NCBI GenBank assembly: GCA_022496805.1
Contig: CM040091.1
Span: forward strand, 10,778,336-10,842,335
Reading direction: 5' to 3'
Source: Pohlia nutans
Lineage: Eukaryota; Streptophyta; Bryopsida; Bryales; Mniaceae
Length of the DNA: 64,000 nt
Shown one piece after another: positions 1 through 10,892 of this stretch (the first letter of the stretch is position 1; every line of letters starts with the position of its first letter). The notes beneath the pieces were generated by a model. That model worked only from the letters and a program-made list of their open reading frames with translations. It made no database searches and was not told where the DNA came from. The position numbers and the translations under genes were made by a program.

Positions 1-2392
1 ACTATTAGAACTGGGTTAAGCAAATTAACTTTAATAAATTCTAGCCAGTTTTTTGTTTGTGGAGAAATTAGAGCTGAGACTGATTCTCTAAAGCGATTAG
101 CTAGTGATGGACACAAATATGCGAATCGTGCTGAAATGGTCGTTTATACATCAAATTTTTTCTTCATTTCGTTATAACCTAAATCAAAACGAATGACAAT
201 CAGATGAGTATGTACTTCCTCTATGGGAGTCAATATTTACGCTAAATGAAATTTGTGTAAAGTAATAGAATTGCTTAGAAATTTCATCCGGCTTTCCGGT
301 AAGATACAGTTGCTAAAGCACATGTGGGAAAGACTGACGATATGAATGGTAGTCTAAGATTTCTGACTCAAACATGCCTAAATTACCTAAGTTAGTGGCT
401 TTATAGGACAAAAATTCAGCAAGATCTTGTTGTATATTCATGACTCCATGGACAAAGTAAGACAACCAAAGATAATAAGTGAAGTAAGAGAAATTGAGTA
501 GGTTATGTTGTGCAATTTTAATGAGTTGTGAAATTATATAAAGATTATTCATGATCGAGGACAATTTGATCTAGCATTATATCAGAAGGCTTAATTTTTC
601 AGATGACATACTATTTTGAAAAGTAAAAATGTCAGAGAATGTTTAGGACAAACTTGTGAAATCTTGATCTGATAGTTGAGACATAGAGTATTAATGTGTT
701 AATTTTTGTTTTATTTTATGTTCAATAATTCTTATTGGAATTTAATACATAACATCCGGTGATTTTAAAGTTTTATTGTTGTTCAGAGGTTAACTTTGTG
801 TTCATTTTTATAGCTACATTTAGAATAAAAATAACATTTTTATTACTCACCAAAATTAATTACAACAAATCATTAAAGACATTCATTAAATTGAATTGAA
901 ATGTATTCAATTCAATCATTAGAAAACAATAAGAGCAAAAGAAAATTTTCATCTTCTATTTTGAAAATATGAAAAAGAAAAGAAGGGATTTAGTTATTAT
1001 AAATCAGTAATCACAAAATGCGATCAAGCGTCAGAAAAAAAAAAATTATGATTTCAGAATTGGTTTTAATGAAGTTTGTACATCACGTTCTAAACACGAG
1101 AAGCTTACAATTACTGCATCGTATGATTGAAAAAACACGCTTAAGATAGGGTAGGGCGGTTTCGAGTTTGATGACGATTTCCAATATGCATATTTATTAT
1201 TGTATGTTGATACACATGTTAGAGAGTTTTAATTTTTTTTATTAAACATTGTGTTTACTTCATTTCAAATTTTGAAATAAATTCATAATTATTGAAAAGC
1301 AATTGAAAATCAACTAAATTTAGAATACATATTATATTATAGCTTTGTATATTTGTAAATGTTTAAATTTTTAATGCCACAATTTCTTATTTTAAATATA
1401 AATCTTGTGATATCACAAGACAGAGTCTTATGCATCAGATTTGTTTAATTTATTGAAATATAGATTAATTTTAAAAAATACATTAAAATAAAATTTTAAA
1501 TATATTTTATATAATAAATATATATACATATGTACAATCTTTCATTATGATATATTGGAGAAAGATTTTTTAAAATAAACTATTGTTTAAATAAATTTTG
1601 CATCTCATGAGTATATTAATGATATTTAAAAATATATTCACGTATATAGAAGAATTATTAAACATTACAGTGTATTTTTATAATTTTTTTTATGATTTGC
1701 TTATTAATTTAAAATAATGATATTATTATTCTTTCGACGATTATAACTGAAAACTGGGTTCATACTCCACGAATATGTGTTGTCAAGGTTAGAAATTATC
1801 TACAGTAGTTGAGCACTAATCGAGACCCGCATCAAGAATGAGCTCTTTGCATGGAAATGTATTTACAAATCTGTGCAGACCACGTTGACATCTTTTTATC
1901 TCTCTCATTGACACTGAGACATCGGGTTGTGCTTGCCGGGAAAGTTTCTTTTTTCTCCTGCTTATGGAAACTTTGTTTTAAACACAAAGACCATTATGTA
2001 GATGGGAACATCCAGATCCTGACAATTTAGAAATGTTTTATATCTAACCAATGTTTTTTAGACGTGCAACTCTCTTATCACTTTGTGGTGTTATTAATCA
2101 AATACTTCAAACATTCCTATTTCCATCTGTTCGTTTCTTTCTATTTTAATCGGTTTTTATTTTTGTTAAATATTTTTTTAGCAAGGTTGGGGGATGTAGG
2201 GAATAGAAAGAGCGTATGATTTTTGCGAACTGGTTGGGTGCGCTAATATCGTGAACCGGTTCCAGCCATTGAGTGTGGTAAGAACGAATTGCAGTTTGAT
2301 AGAGCATACAACAAACAACGCAATGTATGGAGTGAACTTCACCCGCTTTAGACCGGGAAAGAAGAAGCGGATCTTTAAGACTAATATGTTTC
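1..2392. repeat. Duplicated flank, copy 1 (pairs with 42801-45193)
   Basis: AT-rich sequence left of the first copia element. It matches 42801-45193 almost base for base. I see three differences: one extra T in a T-run (near 1238), C/T at 1343, and T/A at 1705. No convincing gene is visible. A minus-strand frame at 313-564 and a short stretch within about 1-90 read like protein and may be exon or gene remnants. The left edge of the duplication cannot be seen because the window starts inside it. Confidence 0.9.
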
Positions 2393-2652
2393 TATTGAGG
2401 TAATTGATGCAACGTAGTATTGCTAGAAGCCAAAGACGTACGGGTGCTAAATAATGGTGTGTGGGAGGAGGGGTTAGGCATGGGCTGATCTCTAGAGTGT
2501 CCTTGTGATGAGTTATCCCATATGGTTTGTCCATGGTGACCTCCTAGTGTACACTACTTAAGGTGGAAGGCCTTTGAGTAAAGATTATCTCTTTCTACGC
2601 ATTCCTTGTGTTTGTGTGTGTGTGCCTTGTGCAATCTTCTCTACCTTCAATA
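2393..2652 (+). repeat. 5' LTR of copia copy 1
   Basis: 260 bp, repeated at 7602-7859, 45194-45453 and 50403-50662. It begins TATTGAGG and ends CTTCAATA. It would carry the promoter and polyadenylation signals. It is identical by eye to both LTRs of copy 2. Confidence 0.9.
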
Positions 2653-2666
2653 GGTTATGGGCCCAC
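2653..2666 (+). promoter_or_regulatory. Primer binding site, initiator tRNA-Met anticodon-region type
   Basis: GGTTATGGGCCCAC lies immediately after the 5' LTR. It is complementary to the anticodon stem-loop part of eukaryotic initiator tRNA-Met (GTGGGCCCATAACC), not to its 3' end. Drosophila copia is known to prime with a 5' half of this tRNA. Plant copia elements usually carry a site related to TGGTATCAGAGC, which is absent here. Confidence 0.75.
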
Positions 2667-3480
2667 TCATGTGTGTTTCATGAGTATTAGATTGCATTTG
2701 TGCAAGTATTTTGAGGTCGGTGCGCAACGGGCGGTTTTGGAGCATTGTTGGAGGTTTTGGAGCTTGTTGAAGCGTTGGTGTTTCTTGGAGGTGTGCATGG
2801 GCTGAAGTTACATGTTGGAGCACTCTCTTTGGTCAATTTCTTCCCTTGATCTCCTTCTTTTCTTTCTTCTATCTCTTCGTTGCGAGTGGAACTTCGTTTG
2901 GTTCAATTGTGAGCATTTGAGTAAATGCAAGTGATTTGTGAGGTGTGAAGGCTCTCGTGGAGGGTCTACCATCTGATCCTAGTGATTAGGCACTTGCTTT
3001 GAGGTGTTGCATGTGTTTCATGCTCTTGGGGTGCTCAAATTTTCATTTGGAGCTAGTTTGTGCACAAAGGTGCGGTTTTGAGCAATTTCAATGCGATTGG
3101 GGTTTTGAGGGACTTGTGTGAGTTCATGTGCATTGAGTGAGTGCTCTTGAAGGACACAAAGGTGTCATTGACGTGCATTGAGTGTTTGGGGACACTAAGG
3201 CGTCATATTGAAGCATTTGGAGTTGTTTTGAGCTCCATTGAGTGATTTGAGGGGTTTTGGTGAGCCTCTTTGCATTTTTGGGTGAGGGTTCTCACATTTG
3301 AGTGTTGGGAGGCGTGTGTGGAGCACAAAAGTGCTGATCTAGTGTTTGGGGTTGTTTTAAACCCATTGGGTGCACAAAGGTGCAATATCAAAGCAAAAAA
3401 AAAAAAAAATCACAAAAACAAAGTTGTGTGTTTGAGTTTGAGGTTTCATTTGTGTGGGGAGGCATACGTAAGTGAGGATC
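2667..3480 (+). other. Untranslated leader of copia copy 1
   Basis: About 0.8 kb between the primer site and the gag-pol ATG. It is GT-rich, with recurring short motifs such as TTGAGTG, TTTTGAG and CACAAAGGTGC, and an A-run at 3396-3409. It would hold packaging and dimerisation signals, which I cannot pinpoint. Short frames inside it are not supported as genes. Confidence 0.6.
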
Positions 3481-6400
3481 ATGGCATCTTTTGAGGGTGA
3501 GGGTCCCAAGGTCGTGGACAAGTTCGATGGGGTGAATTTCCACTTGTGGAAGTTCAAAATGGAGATGGTGATGGCCGAGAAGGAGTTGTGGGAGATTGTC
3601 GAGGGTAGTGAGGAACCTCCTTTCTCTTCTACGGATCCTAGGATCATGCAAGCGTACACGAGGAGGGAGAAGAAGGCATTTGCCATTTTGGCACTCAACC
3701 TCGCGGATTCGCAACTTGCGCACATTCGTTCGTGCAAGACACCCGCGGAAGCATGGTCCAAGCTTTGCAACATTCACGAAGCGAAAACATTGGCCAACAT
3801 TTTGTTTTTGAGGCGTAAGTTCTTCACCATCAAGATGGGCGAAGAAGATGACATGTTGGCGCACATCAACAAGGTCAAAGCTCTCGCGGATCAACTCAAC
3901 GGTTGCGACGTGTCGGTTACGGATGGTGACATCGTGATGACACTTTTGGAGAGCCTTCCATCATCATACGAGTACCTCATCGTGGCGATGGAGTCAAGAC
4001 CCATTACGGAGCTCACATTGGACTATGTGACCTCACGGTTGTTGCACGAGCTTTCGCGGCGAAAGGAGAACGAGTCTCGAGAAGATGGAGCGGCACTCGT
4101 GGCGAAGCAATCCAAGAATGGAGGCGGTGGGAGCTCAAGCGACAAGGTGTGCTTCTATTGTGGTAAGAAGGGCCACATTGCCAAATTTTGCTTCAAACGC
4201 AAGAGGGATGAGAAAGGGGAGAGTGCAAACAACACTAAAACTCGTGACGATGATGAGTACGCATTTACGGCTAGATATGAGGCAAGCATGAGCGATGGCA
4301 TCGAGGGTGATGCAAGCATGAGTGATGGTATCGAGGGTGATGCAAGCATGAGTGATTGGATTGAGGTTGGTGATGAGTATGCAAACATGGCAAGCAATGT
4401 ATCGTGCAATGGTAGTACGAGTGATTGGATTGTTGATTCGGGGGCTACAAGCCACATGTCACCACATAAAACTTGTTTTCATTCGTATGCTCTCATTAAT
4501 CCAAGGAGAGTGATTTTGGGAGATGATACGGTGCTTGAGGCCGTTGGCAAGGGCCAAATTGTTGTAGACACCGAGGTGAGGGGTCGTGTGAAGACAATCA
4601 CTATCCAAGATGTCCTCCACGTTCCCAAACTAACGGCAAATTTACTATCGGTGAGGCAACTAGTGGCAAAGCACTTGAGAGTAGAGTTTAGTGATAAGGG
4701 GTGTTATGTGTTGTCACCGAGTCGAGATGAGGTGGCCATCATTGAAGAACACGAGGGCTTGTACCACATCAAGTTCTCCAAGGTGCATTCGAAGGAATCG
4801 GCGGCGTTGGCGCATTCAAACTTGAAGGACGACAAGTTGGCGTTGTGGCATCGTCGACTTGGCCATTTGAACATCAAGAGTGTGAAGACACTACGCGGCA
4901 TGGTAAGCGGTATGGATCTTCATCAATTGAAAGTGGATGCTTCTACATTCACGTGTGAAGGTTGCATTGAAGGCAAGCAACAACGGTTGCCATTTGCGGG
5001 TGAAGGGGCGACACGGGCCACAAAAGTTTTGGAGATCGTGCATTCGGATGTGTGTGGCCCCATGAAGACCACATCGATGGGAGGTTGCAAGTACTTTGTG
5101 ACCTTCATCGATGATTTTTCAAGGAAGATATGGCTCTACCCTATCAAAGCCAAGAGTGAGTGCTTTGAGAAGTTCAAAGAGTTCAAGACATTGGTGGAGA
5201 ACCAATCCGAGTTGAAGATCAAGGTGTTTCGGTCGGACAATGGCGGCGAGTACATGTCCAAGAAATTTGACGAGCTTTTGAAGAATGAAGGCATCGCACG
5301 CCAAACTTCGGCCCCGTACACGCCTCAACAAAATGGAGTTGCGGAGCGCGCAAATCGCACCATTGTAGAGATGGCGAGGAGCATGTTGCACGCTCAAAAC
5401 TTGAAGTTGGACCTTTGGGCGGAAGCGGTGGTGAATGCGGTATACACACGCAATCGGTGTCCAACAAGCGCGGTTGAAGGCATGACGCCGGAGCAAGCGT
5501 GGAGTGGGAGGCAACCATGTGTTGCACACATGCGCATCTTCGGATGCATTGCATATGCGAAGGTTCCCGACGAACGGAGGACGAAACTCGAGGCTAAGGC
5601 CTTGAAATGTGTGTTTCTTGGGTATTGTGAAGGTACCAAGGCGTATAGACTCATGTCGGTGGACACGAGGAAGATCATTCGGTCACGTGATGTGACATTT
5701 TGTGAGGAGTCTACGATGGAGGCTCCTTTGGAGGTTGGTCCAAGTGGGAGTAGTGGAGACGTTTTGGTGGACACACCCTCCAAGTCTCCTAGTGTTGTTG
5801 ATGTAGGTGATGAGGACGGTGATGACGAAGCTGGCGACACGGAGGTTGTTGAAGCGCCATCGAGCTCAAAGGCCAAGAATGGCGCAAAGGGCACGCAAGA
5901 GGAGCAAGTTTCTTCAAGCGAGCGGCGGTACCCCGAGAGATCGCGCAAGCCACCTGGAGAATGGTGGAAGAACCACATCTTCCCTCAAGTGGAGGACGAG
6001 CATGCGAATGTGGCATTATCGGATGGTCCATTGACCATTCGAGAAGCCATGCAAGGTGAGGATGCGGTCAAGTGGGAGCGCGCCATGCAAGAGGAGTACG
6101 ACTCTCTAATTGCTAACGGTACGTGGCAATTAACTCCCATTCCAAAGGATCGCAACCCCATTGGTTGCAAATGGGTGTTTCGGACAAAGAGGGATGTTTC
6201 GGGTATTGTTGTGCGTCACAAGGCAAGATTAGTAGCCAAGGGGTTCGCGCAAGTGCATGGGGTGGACTTTCACGAGACATTTGCTCCCGTGGCCAAGTTC
6301 ACCACCATTCGATGCATTCTTGCCATTGGAGCGGCCTTGGACTTGGAGATGCATCAAATGGATGTGAAGACCGCATTTTTGAATGGCGATTTGGAGGAGG

Positions 6401-7626
6401 ACATCTACATGGTGCAACCTGAGGGGTTTGTGCAACAAGGTAATGAGCACCTTGTGTGTAAGTTGCAAAAATCATTGTATGGGTTGAAACAATCTCCAAG
6501 AGCGTGGTACCAAAAGATTGACACGTTCTTGCTTGCACACGGGTTTACTAGGAGCATTGCGGATCATAGTCTCTACTTCATGCAAGAGGGGCAACATGTG
6601 GTGATTGTGATCATATATGTTGATGATTTGATCATTCTTGCAAGCCTCATGAGTTTAATGAATGCATTAAAAGGCATGCTTGAGAGAGAGTACGAGATGA
6701 GTGATCTTGGAGAATTGCACTTTTGTCTTGGTGTTGAGTTTGTGCGTGATAGGGCTACACGCACTATCACCATGAGTCAAGGCAAGTATGTGATGGACGT
6801 GCTCAAGAGATTCGGGATGGAGGATTGTAAGCCCGTGGCAACACCATTGGATGCAAACTCCAAGCTCGTCAAGCTTTCGGAGGAGGAGTATGCGATGGAG
6901 GCTAAATCGATGGCGGAGGTGCCATACAAGCAAGCGGTGGGGTCGTTGATGTATGCGATGATTGCGACACGGCCCGACCTTGCGTATCCAATTAGCGTGG
7001 TGAGTCAACACATGGCGAGACCGGGCTCGATGCATTGGATGACGGTCAAGAGGATCATGCGTTATTTGAGGGGCACAAGCGATGTGAAGTTGTGTCTTGG
7101 AGGCAAAGACATTGTGTTGAGCGGCTATTGTGACGCGGACTACGCGGGAGACACGAGCGATCGAAGATCGACAACGGGCTACATGTTCAAGGTCGGATCG
7201 GGAGCGGTGTCGTGGAATAGCAAGCGGCAACAAACCACGGCGACATCAACGGTGGAGGCCGAGTACATGGCTACGAGCCATGCCACGAAGGAGGCCATTT
7301 GGTTGAGGCAACTAATGGTGGATGTGGGTTGCACACAAGGTGAGGCTACAACGATTATGTGTGACAACCAAGGGTGCATTTCACTTGCAAAGAACCCTAC
7401 ACATCATTCACGCACGAAGCACATTGATGTGCAATACCACTTCATTCGGGAGAAGTTGGAATTGGGAGTTATACATTTGGAGTATTGCCCAACGGAGCAC
7501 ATGGTGGCGGATGTGCTCACAAAGGGTCTTTGTAGAGACCGACACCAACGATTAGTAATAGCATTTGGACTTAGAGGCTTTGGCTCTACGCAAAGTGGGA
7601 GTATTGAGGTAATTGATGCAACGTAG
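3481..7626 (+). CDS. Copia gag-pol polyprotein (intact), copy 1
   Basis: Encodes all retrotransposition proteins as one frame of 1381 residues. I start at the ATG at 3481 (MASFEGEG); nine bases upstream an in-frame GTG also exists but is not a likely eukaryotic start. Order: gag with N-terminal LW-K region; CCHC zinc knuckle from residue 224 (CFYCGKKGHIAKFC); aspartic protease with DSGA at 319-322; integrase with HHCC finger (H457, C492 region) and catalytic D523, D586 and E622 (D-35-E spacing); reverse transcriptase with YVDD at 1046-1049; RNase H with CDADYAG around 1218 and the EAEYMA block. The order integrase before reverse transcriptase defines Ty1/copia. The frame has no interruption and ends 25 bases inside the 3' LTR. 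Residue 196 is Glu here and Lys in copy 2. Likely functional or very recently active. Confidence 0.96.
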   Translation: MASFEGEGPKVVDKFDGVNFHLWKFKMEMVMAEKELWEIVEGSEEPPFSSTDPRIMQAYTRREKKAFAILALNLADSQLAHIRSCKTPAEAWSKLCNIHEAKTLANILFLRRKFFTIKMGEEDDMLAHINKVKALADQLNGCDVSVTDGDIVMTLLESLPSSYEYLIVAMESRPITELTLDYVTSRLLHELSRRKENESREDGAALVAKQSKNGGGGSSSDKVCFYCGKKGHIAKFCFKRKRDEKGESANNTKTRDDDEYAFTARYEASMSDGIEGDASMSDGIEGDASMSDWIEVGDEYANMASNVSCNGSTSDWIVDSGATSHMSPHKTCFHSYALINPRRVILGDDTVLEAVGKGQIVVDTEVRGRVKTITIQDVLHVPKLTANLLSVRQLVAKHLRVEFSDKGCYVLSPSRDEVAIIEEHEGLYHIKFSKVHSKESAALAHSNLKDDKLALWHRRLGHLNIKSVKTLRGMVSGMDLHQLKVDASTFTCEGCIEGKQQRLPFAGEGATRATKVLEIVHSDVCGPMKTTSMGGCKYFVTFIDDFSRKIWLYPIKAKSECFEKFKEFKTLVENQSELKIKVFRSDNGGEYMSKKFDELLKNEGIARQTSAPYTPQQNGVAERANRTIVEMARSMLHAQNLKLDLWAEAVVNAVYTRNRCPTSAVEGMTPEQAWSGRQPCVAHMRIFGCIAYAKVPDERRTKLEAKALKCVFLGYCEGTKAYRLMSVDTRKIIRSRDVTFCEESTMEAPLEVGPSGSSGDVLVDTPSKSPSVVDVGDEDGDDEAGDTEVVEAPSSSKAKNGAKGTQEEQVSSSERRYPERSRKPPGEWWKNHIFPQVEDEHANVALSDGPLTIREAMQGEDAVKWERAMQEEYDSLIANGTWQLTPIPKDRNPIGCKWVFRTKRDVSGIVVRHKARLVAKGFAQVHGVDFHETFAPVAKFTTIRCILAIGAALDLEMHQMDVKTAFLNGDLEEDIYMVQPEGFVQQGNEHLVCKLQKSLYGLKQSPRAWYQKIDTFLLAHGFTRSIADHSLYFMQEGQHVVIVIIYVDDLIILASLMSLMNALKGMLEREYEMSDLGELHFCLGVEFVRDRATRTITMSQGKYVMDVLKRFGMEDCKPVATPLDANSKLVKLSEEEYAMEAKSMAEVPYKQAVGSLMYAMIATRPDLAYPISVVSQHMARPGSMHWMTVKRIMRYLRGTSDVKLCLGGKDIVLSGYCDADYAGDTSDRRSTTGYMFKVGSGAVSWNSKRQQTTATSTVEAEYMATSHATKEAIWLRQLMVDVGCTQGEATTIMCDNQGCISLAKNPTHHSRTKHIDVQYHFIREKLELGVIHLEYCPTEHMVADVLTKGLCRDRHQRLVIAFGLRGFGSTQSGSIEVIDAT
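7592..7601 (+). promoter_or_regulatory. Polypurine tract of copia copy 1
   Basis: AAAGTGGGAG directly abuts the 3' LTR, where plus-strand DNA synthesis would start. It lies inside the gag-pol coding frame. Confidence 0.75.
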
Positions 7627-7859
7627 TATTGCTAGAAGCCAAAGACGTACGGGTGCTAAATAATGGTGTGTGGGAGGAGGAGTTAGGCATGGGCTGATCT
7701 CTAGAGTGTCCTTGTGATGAGTTATCCCATATGGTTTGTCCATGGTGACCTCCTAGTGTACACTACTTAAGGTGGAAGGCCTTTGAGTAAAGATCATCTC
7801 TTTCTACGCATTCCTTGTGTTTGTGTGTGTGCCTTGTGCAATCTTCTCTACCTTCAATA
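7602..7859 (+). repeat. 3' LTR of copia copy 1, slightly diverged
   Basis: 258 bp, same termini as the 5' LTR. Differences from the other three LTR copies are A at 7681 (G elsewhere), C at 7795 (T elsewhere), and one GT dinucleotide missing near 7825. The first bases also encode the end of gag-pol. Confidence 0.9.
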
Positions 7860-8314
7860 CAACCAAGTTCTAAGATAAGCTTCTAGCCCCTCCATTGCAT
7901 TTGAACTAAACTCATATTGTTTTCAATCAGGAATGTAACGTCTGCAATAAAAGTCAGGGCGACACCAAACCAATTTATATATCTTTTTGTAAGTCATGAA
8001 CTCGATCTCTTGTTAATGGATATAACGGTGCGTTATGTACTCATGACCAGTTCACTCTTCGCGAATAGATTATATATTTATATATATATAAATATTTATG
8101 CCAATAATGTTCACACAATGAGCCATACATACTTTATAAGCCTAGAGCATTAGCGCTAGCAGCCTACAATATATCCAAAGTTTGTAGCATCCAAACAAAA
8201 TTCAAACTAAGGACATGTCTTGGTCTATACAAAGCAAAATTGAAGACATTGGATTCTACGGTCTAGGCTAGGTTTCAACTTCCACTTGAGCATGGATAGT
8301 CCTGTTAAATCCGC
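7860..8314. other. No recognised feature
   Basis: AT-rich sequence between the copia element and the minus-strand gene. It includes a short TATA-repeat stretch near 8070-8090. I see no gene. Confidence 0.5.
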
Positions 8315-9403
8315 CTAATATCGCGGATGTCCCCGAAATGTTCCACGTTCCGCGTCCCACTGTTGCTCATAAAAGCGTTGCTCTATCAGCCGCCTTTCAT
8401 TCTCTTCTTCTTCGCTCCGTCTTATTGCTTCTTGAAGATCTCTTTCATACTCATCATCTCGATGGTACTGACTCAATGGCCCAGAAGCATATCCGTCAGG
8501 GGGGCCGTCTGCAGCACTATACATATCCCTACCAAAACTCACGGGTGCACCGCTTCCTGAGCTTTCGCCGGGGCCAAAATAAATAGGAGTATGGCTTTGA
8601 AACCCATGATGTCCAAAATCGTTGTGGGTCCTCTCGGGAGAATATGCTCGTGGAGTACTGTATCTGTCCGGATATGGAACCCGTTCATCATGGTGTACCG
8701 CGTATGCATTATCATCGTAGCCATGGCTAGCTCCCCTCTGATATCCCCTGCCTACTGGATCTGAAGTTCCATGATAATTTTCATAGCCATGTTGAGGAGC
8801 AGTTCCGAACGTCACGGGATAGTTCTCAACGTCGCGTTCCCGATATGTATTGCGTGGACGTACTTCCCATTGCGAGGTGTCGTCATCAGGAACATCAACG
8901 TTTGTCGCATGCGCTGTACGATTAGACCATTGCGGCACACAATCACTCAGTCCAGTCCAATTGGTGGCAATAAAGTTTTGTGAACGATTCAAACGTTCAA
9001 CGTTTTTTCCATTCACCGTACTCCAATCCACATCCTTGTGCAGTACAATCTCAGCCCAAACCATTGACATTAGGCCATATTTCATGATGGTTGGTTTGGA
9101 GTTAGGCAACCCCACGAAATCGTGCACCTCCCAATACCGTTGTCGAAAATGGTTGCTCTGGCACGTCGTAGTTGGGCCTTCCCAACGAGGGCCAGACACT
9201 ATCATTTGAGCTCGTGGCCAAATCTTCGCTAAATGCGTCATCTTCACGTACTCTTTGCATATTTTTAAAGTCCACGTTCTCGCCGGCTCCGTGTCCCATC
9301 CCGGCTCCGCAACACAATTGGGGTCATCGACTTGATCCCAGTTTATAACTTGAGGAGTCCCTTGTGAAGATCTCCTACTACTACTGCTTCGCTGGGACAT
9401 CAT
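8315..9403 (-). CDS. Unknown protein with lineage-specific N-terminal domain and UIM-like C-terminus
   Basis: A 362-residue frame starting at ATG 9403 (MMSQRSSSSRR) and ending with TAG at 8315. Function is not recognised. Residues about 20-140 form a domain shared with the N-terminus of the broken gene at 18199-19173: a DDP start, conserved W, C..YVK..H..K.WPR.Q, an R.RY block, and a closing VDWST. The middle is low complexity, rich in Y, H, G, S and P (about 180-320). Near the C-terminus DLQEAIRRSEEEE fits the ubiquitin-interacting-motif pattern (acidic residues, L..AI..S, then acidic). The 5' end faces a CGGACGG array starting about 140 bases away, as does the 5' end of the related gene. 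No frameshift is visible, so the frame may be expressed. It could be a mobile-element passenger gene. Confidence 0.65.
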   Translation of the reverse strand: MMSQRSSSSRRSSQGTPQVINWDQVDDPNCVAEPGWDTEPARTWTLKICKEYVKMTHLAKIWPRAQMIVSGPRWEGPTTTCQSNHFRQRYWEVHDFVGLPNSKPTIMKYGLMSMVWAEIVLHKDVDWSTVNGKNVERLNRSQNFIATNWTGLSDCVPQWSNRTAHATNVDVPDDDTSQWEVRPRNTYRERDVENYPVTFGTAPQHGYENYHGTSDPVGRGYQRGASHGYDDNAYAVHHDERVPYPDRYSTPRAYSPERTHNDFGHHGFQSHTPIYFGPGESSGSGAPVSFGRDMYSAADGPPDGYASGPLSQYHRDDEYERDLQEAIRRSEEEENERRLIEQRFYEQQWDAERGTFRGHPRY

Positions 9404-9539
9404 GGGAAGTCAAAGCAACGCCAAGAAACCGCGTGGAAGGTAGAAGCGCAACGTGGTGCAGACGTCCTCAAATAAAGTCAAACGTGCGTACAGCGTGACG
9501 CAGTGACTCAAAAAACACGTGACAGAGTCGATGCAGGTG

Positions 9540-9990
9540 CACGCGGACGTTCACCATGCCCACCGCCTCTCTGAGCGGACGAAGAAAGCCGTCCGCCATT
9601 TATACTGTCCGCCTAGGGCGGACGAAGCGTACAGCGGACGCCTGCCCGATCGGACGGCCTCGATCGGACCGTACCAGATCCATCGGACGGCGTGCGTGCG
9701 GACATTCTCATCCGACGGCCGCTGTCCGCGCGTACGTTTCGACCCTCGAATCGGACGGGCAGGGGCGCACGATCGCGTGGCCAAATCGGACGGCCCGCGC
9801 CGGGTCCCCATATCGGACGGACCACGCCGGCCGGACGGATTGATCGGAGGGACAGGCGCGCTCGATCCATCGGACGGCAGAGCGGACGCCGCATCGGACG
9901 GCAGAGCGGACGCCGCATCGGACGGCGGAGCGGACGCTGGATCGGACGGCAGTGCGGACGGCAGGCATCGGACGGCATGATCGGACGGCG
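9540..9990. repeat. CGGACGG-rich degenerate array (a)
   Basis: Dozens of CGGACGGC/CGGACG units separated by a few bases, mostly plus-oriented from about 9640, with GC content far above the surroundings. Part is a regular tandem of about 20 bases (CGGACGGCAGAGCGGACGCC) near 9880-9955. Related arrays lie at 12340-12475, 15140-15275, 19540-19905 and 23670-23960. Arg/Pro-rich frames translated from it are by-products. Confidence 0.85.
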
Positions 9991-10790
9991 TGCGCGAGCA
10001 GCCCAGGGGGTTTCTCCAAAGTATTGAGTTTTGGTGTTTCTCTCCCTTCCTCCTCCTCCAGCCCAACTCCTTGGGTCTACATGCACTTCAAGAATCCTCG
10101 CGGACTTCGAGGACTATTTTGAGTACGGTCAAAGAATGTTCCAACATTTATTGTGCTTCGCATTGAATTCTTGTAGTGCTTCACTTCTAGGAGAGCGGTC
10201 CGTCCCACCTCTTTCATGATGGCTCTTACCTCTGCATTGTTAGCTAACCCCCCCCCCCCCCCCCCCACCTTGCCCTTCTCCCTTTCCTCCTTTGTTCATT
10301 CTCCCTCCCACTTTTGGTCAATTTCATGATTTGACTTGTAATTACTTACCAATTGAATAAAGAAGCGAAATATTCAAAATATGAATTCCACTTCGAATTC
10401 CATAAGTTACCGTGTATGTGTGTGCGTATGTGCATGCAAGTATACATGATGGTAGAACGTCGTGCAAGGCATATTATCATCTCTAGTAAGCTTGGAATAA
10501 TAATATATGCCAATTGGTAATATAAAACACATGTGGCATGCCATTTTTATGATGGTGCAATATCGTGGAAGACATGTTTGTAGTGCATGTATATTCGTAA
10601 GTGCTTCCATGTATATGTACATACAAATATCCACCCACATATTTACATATACATACATACATATATCCATACATACATATGTGTATATGTATATATTTAT
10701 GCTCGTATATTTCTATGTTTATATAGATTTACATATCCACGATATAAATATATTGTGTACACATGTGCGATTAGATGAATAATATTCTAT
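9955..10790. repeat. Dispersed repeat unit, copy A
   Basis: Starts in the end of array (a). It continues through a conserved block of about 400 bases (GCGCGAGCAGCCCAGGGGGT, TCCTCCTCCAGCCCAACTCC, TTTTGAGTACGGTCAAAGAA), a run of 19 C (10248-10266) and an ATAC/ATAT-rich microsatellite (about 10600-10710), ending near ATAAATATATTGTGTAC. The same order recurs at 12430-13570, so this is one repeat family with two copies. No protein is supported. Confidence 0.75.
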
Positions 10791-10892
10791 GGAAAAAATC
10801 ACAAAATAGGATCTTATTTGTTATCAAGGAAATTGTAAACGTTAGGCATTGGCGGAGAAATCCTATGATCGATCAAACTACTTCTATCTATC

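Larger units (their letters stand above)
2393..7859 (+). mobile_element. Ty1/copia LTR retrotransposon, copy 1 (complete, mismatched flanks)
   Basis: A complete element: 260-bp 5' LTR, tRNA primer site, 0.8 kb leader, one gag-pol frame, polypurine tract and 258-bp 3' LTR. The LTRs run TATTG...CAATA, a 5-bp inverted terminus. The five bases before the 5' LTR are GTTTC (2388-2392), but those after the 3' LTR are CAACC (7860-7864), so there is no target duplication. The 3' LTR differs from the 5' LTR at three places (A at 7681, C at 7795, one GT fewer). Copy 2 has matching GTTTC flanks, so copy 1 looks chimeric. Confidence 0.93.

Noticed and set aside
2608..2805. Small plus-strand frame at the start of the copia leader (also 45409-45606)
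   Set aside because: It spans the LTR end and primer site and has no family features.
3472..3480. GTG start giving a 1384-residue copia protein
   Set aside because: The ATG nine bases downstream is the first methionine codon and matches the expected gag N-terminus.
4135..7379. Many frames antisense to or shifted within copia gag-pol (also 46936-50180)
   Set aside because: They lie inside an intact, motif-complete polyprotein gene and are shadows of its codon usage.
9519..10086. Overlapping Arg/Pro/Ser-rich frames on both strands
   Set aside because: They are translations of the CGGACGG array, which is open in several frames at once because of its repeat composition.
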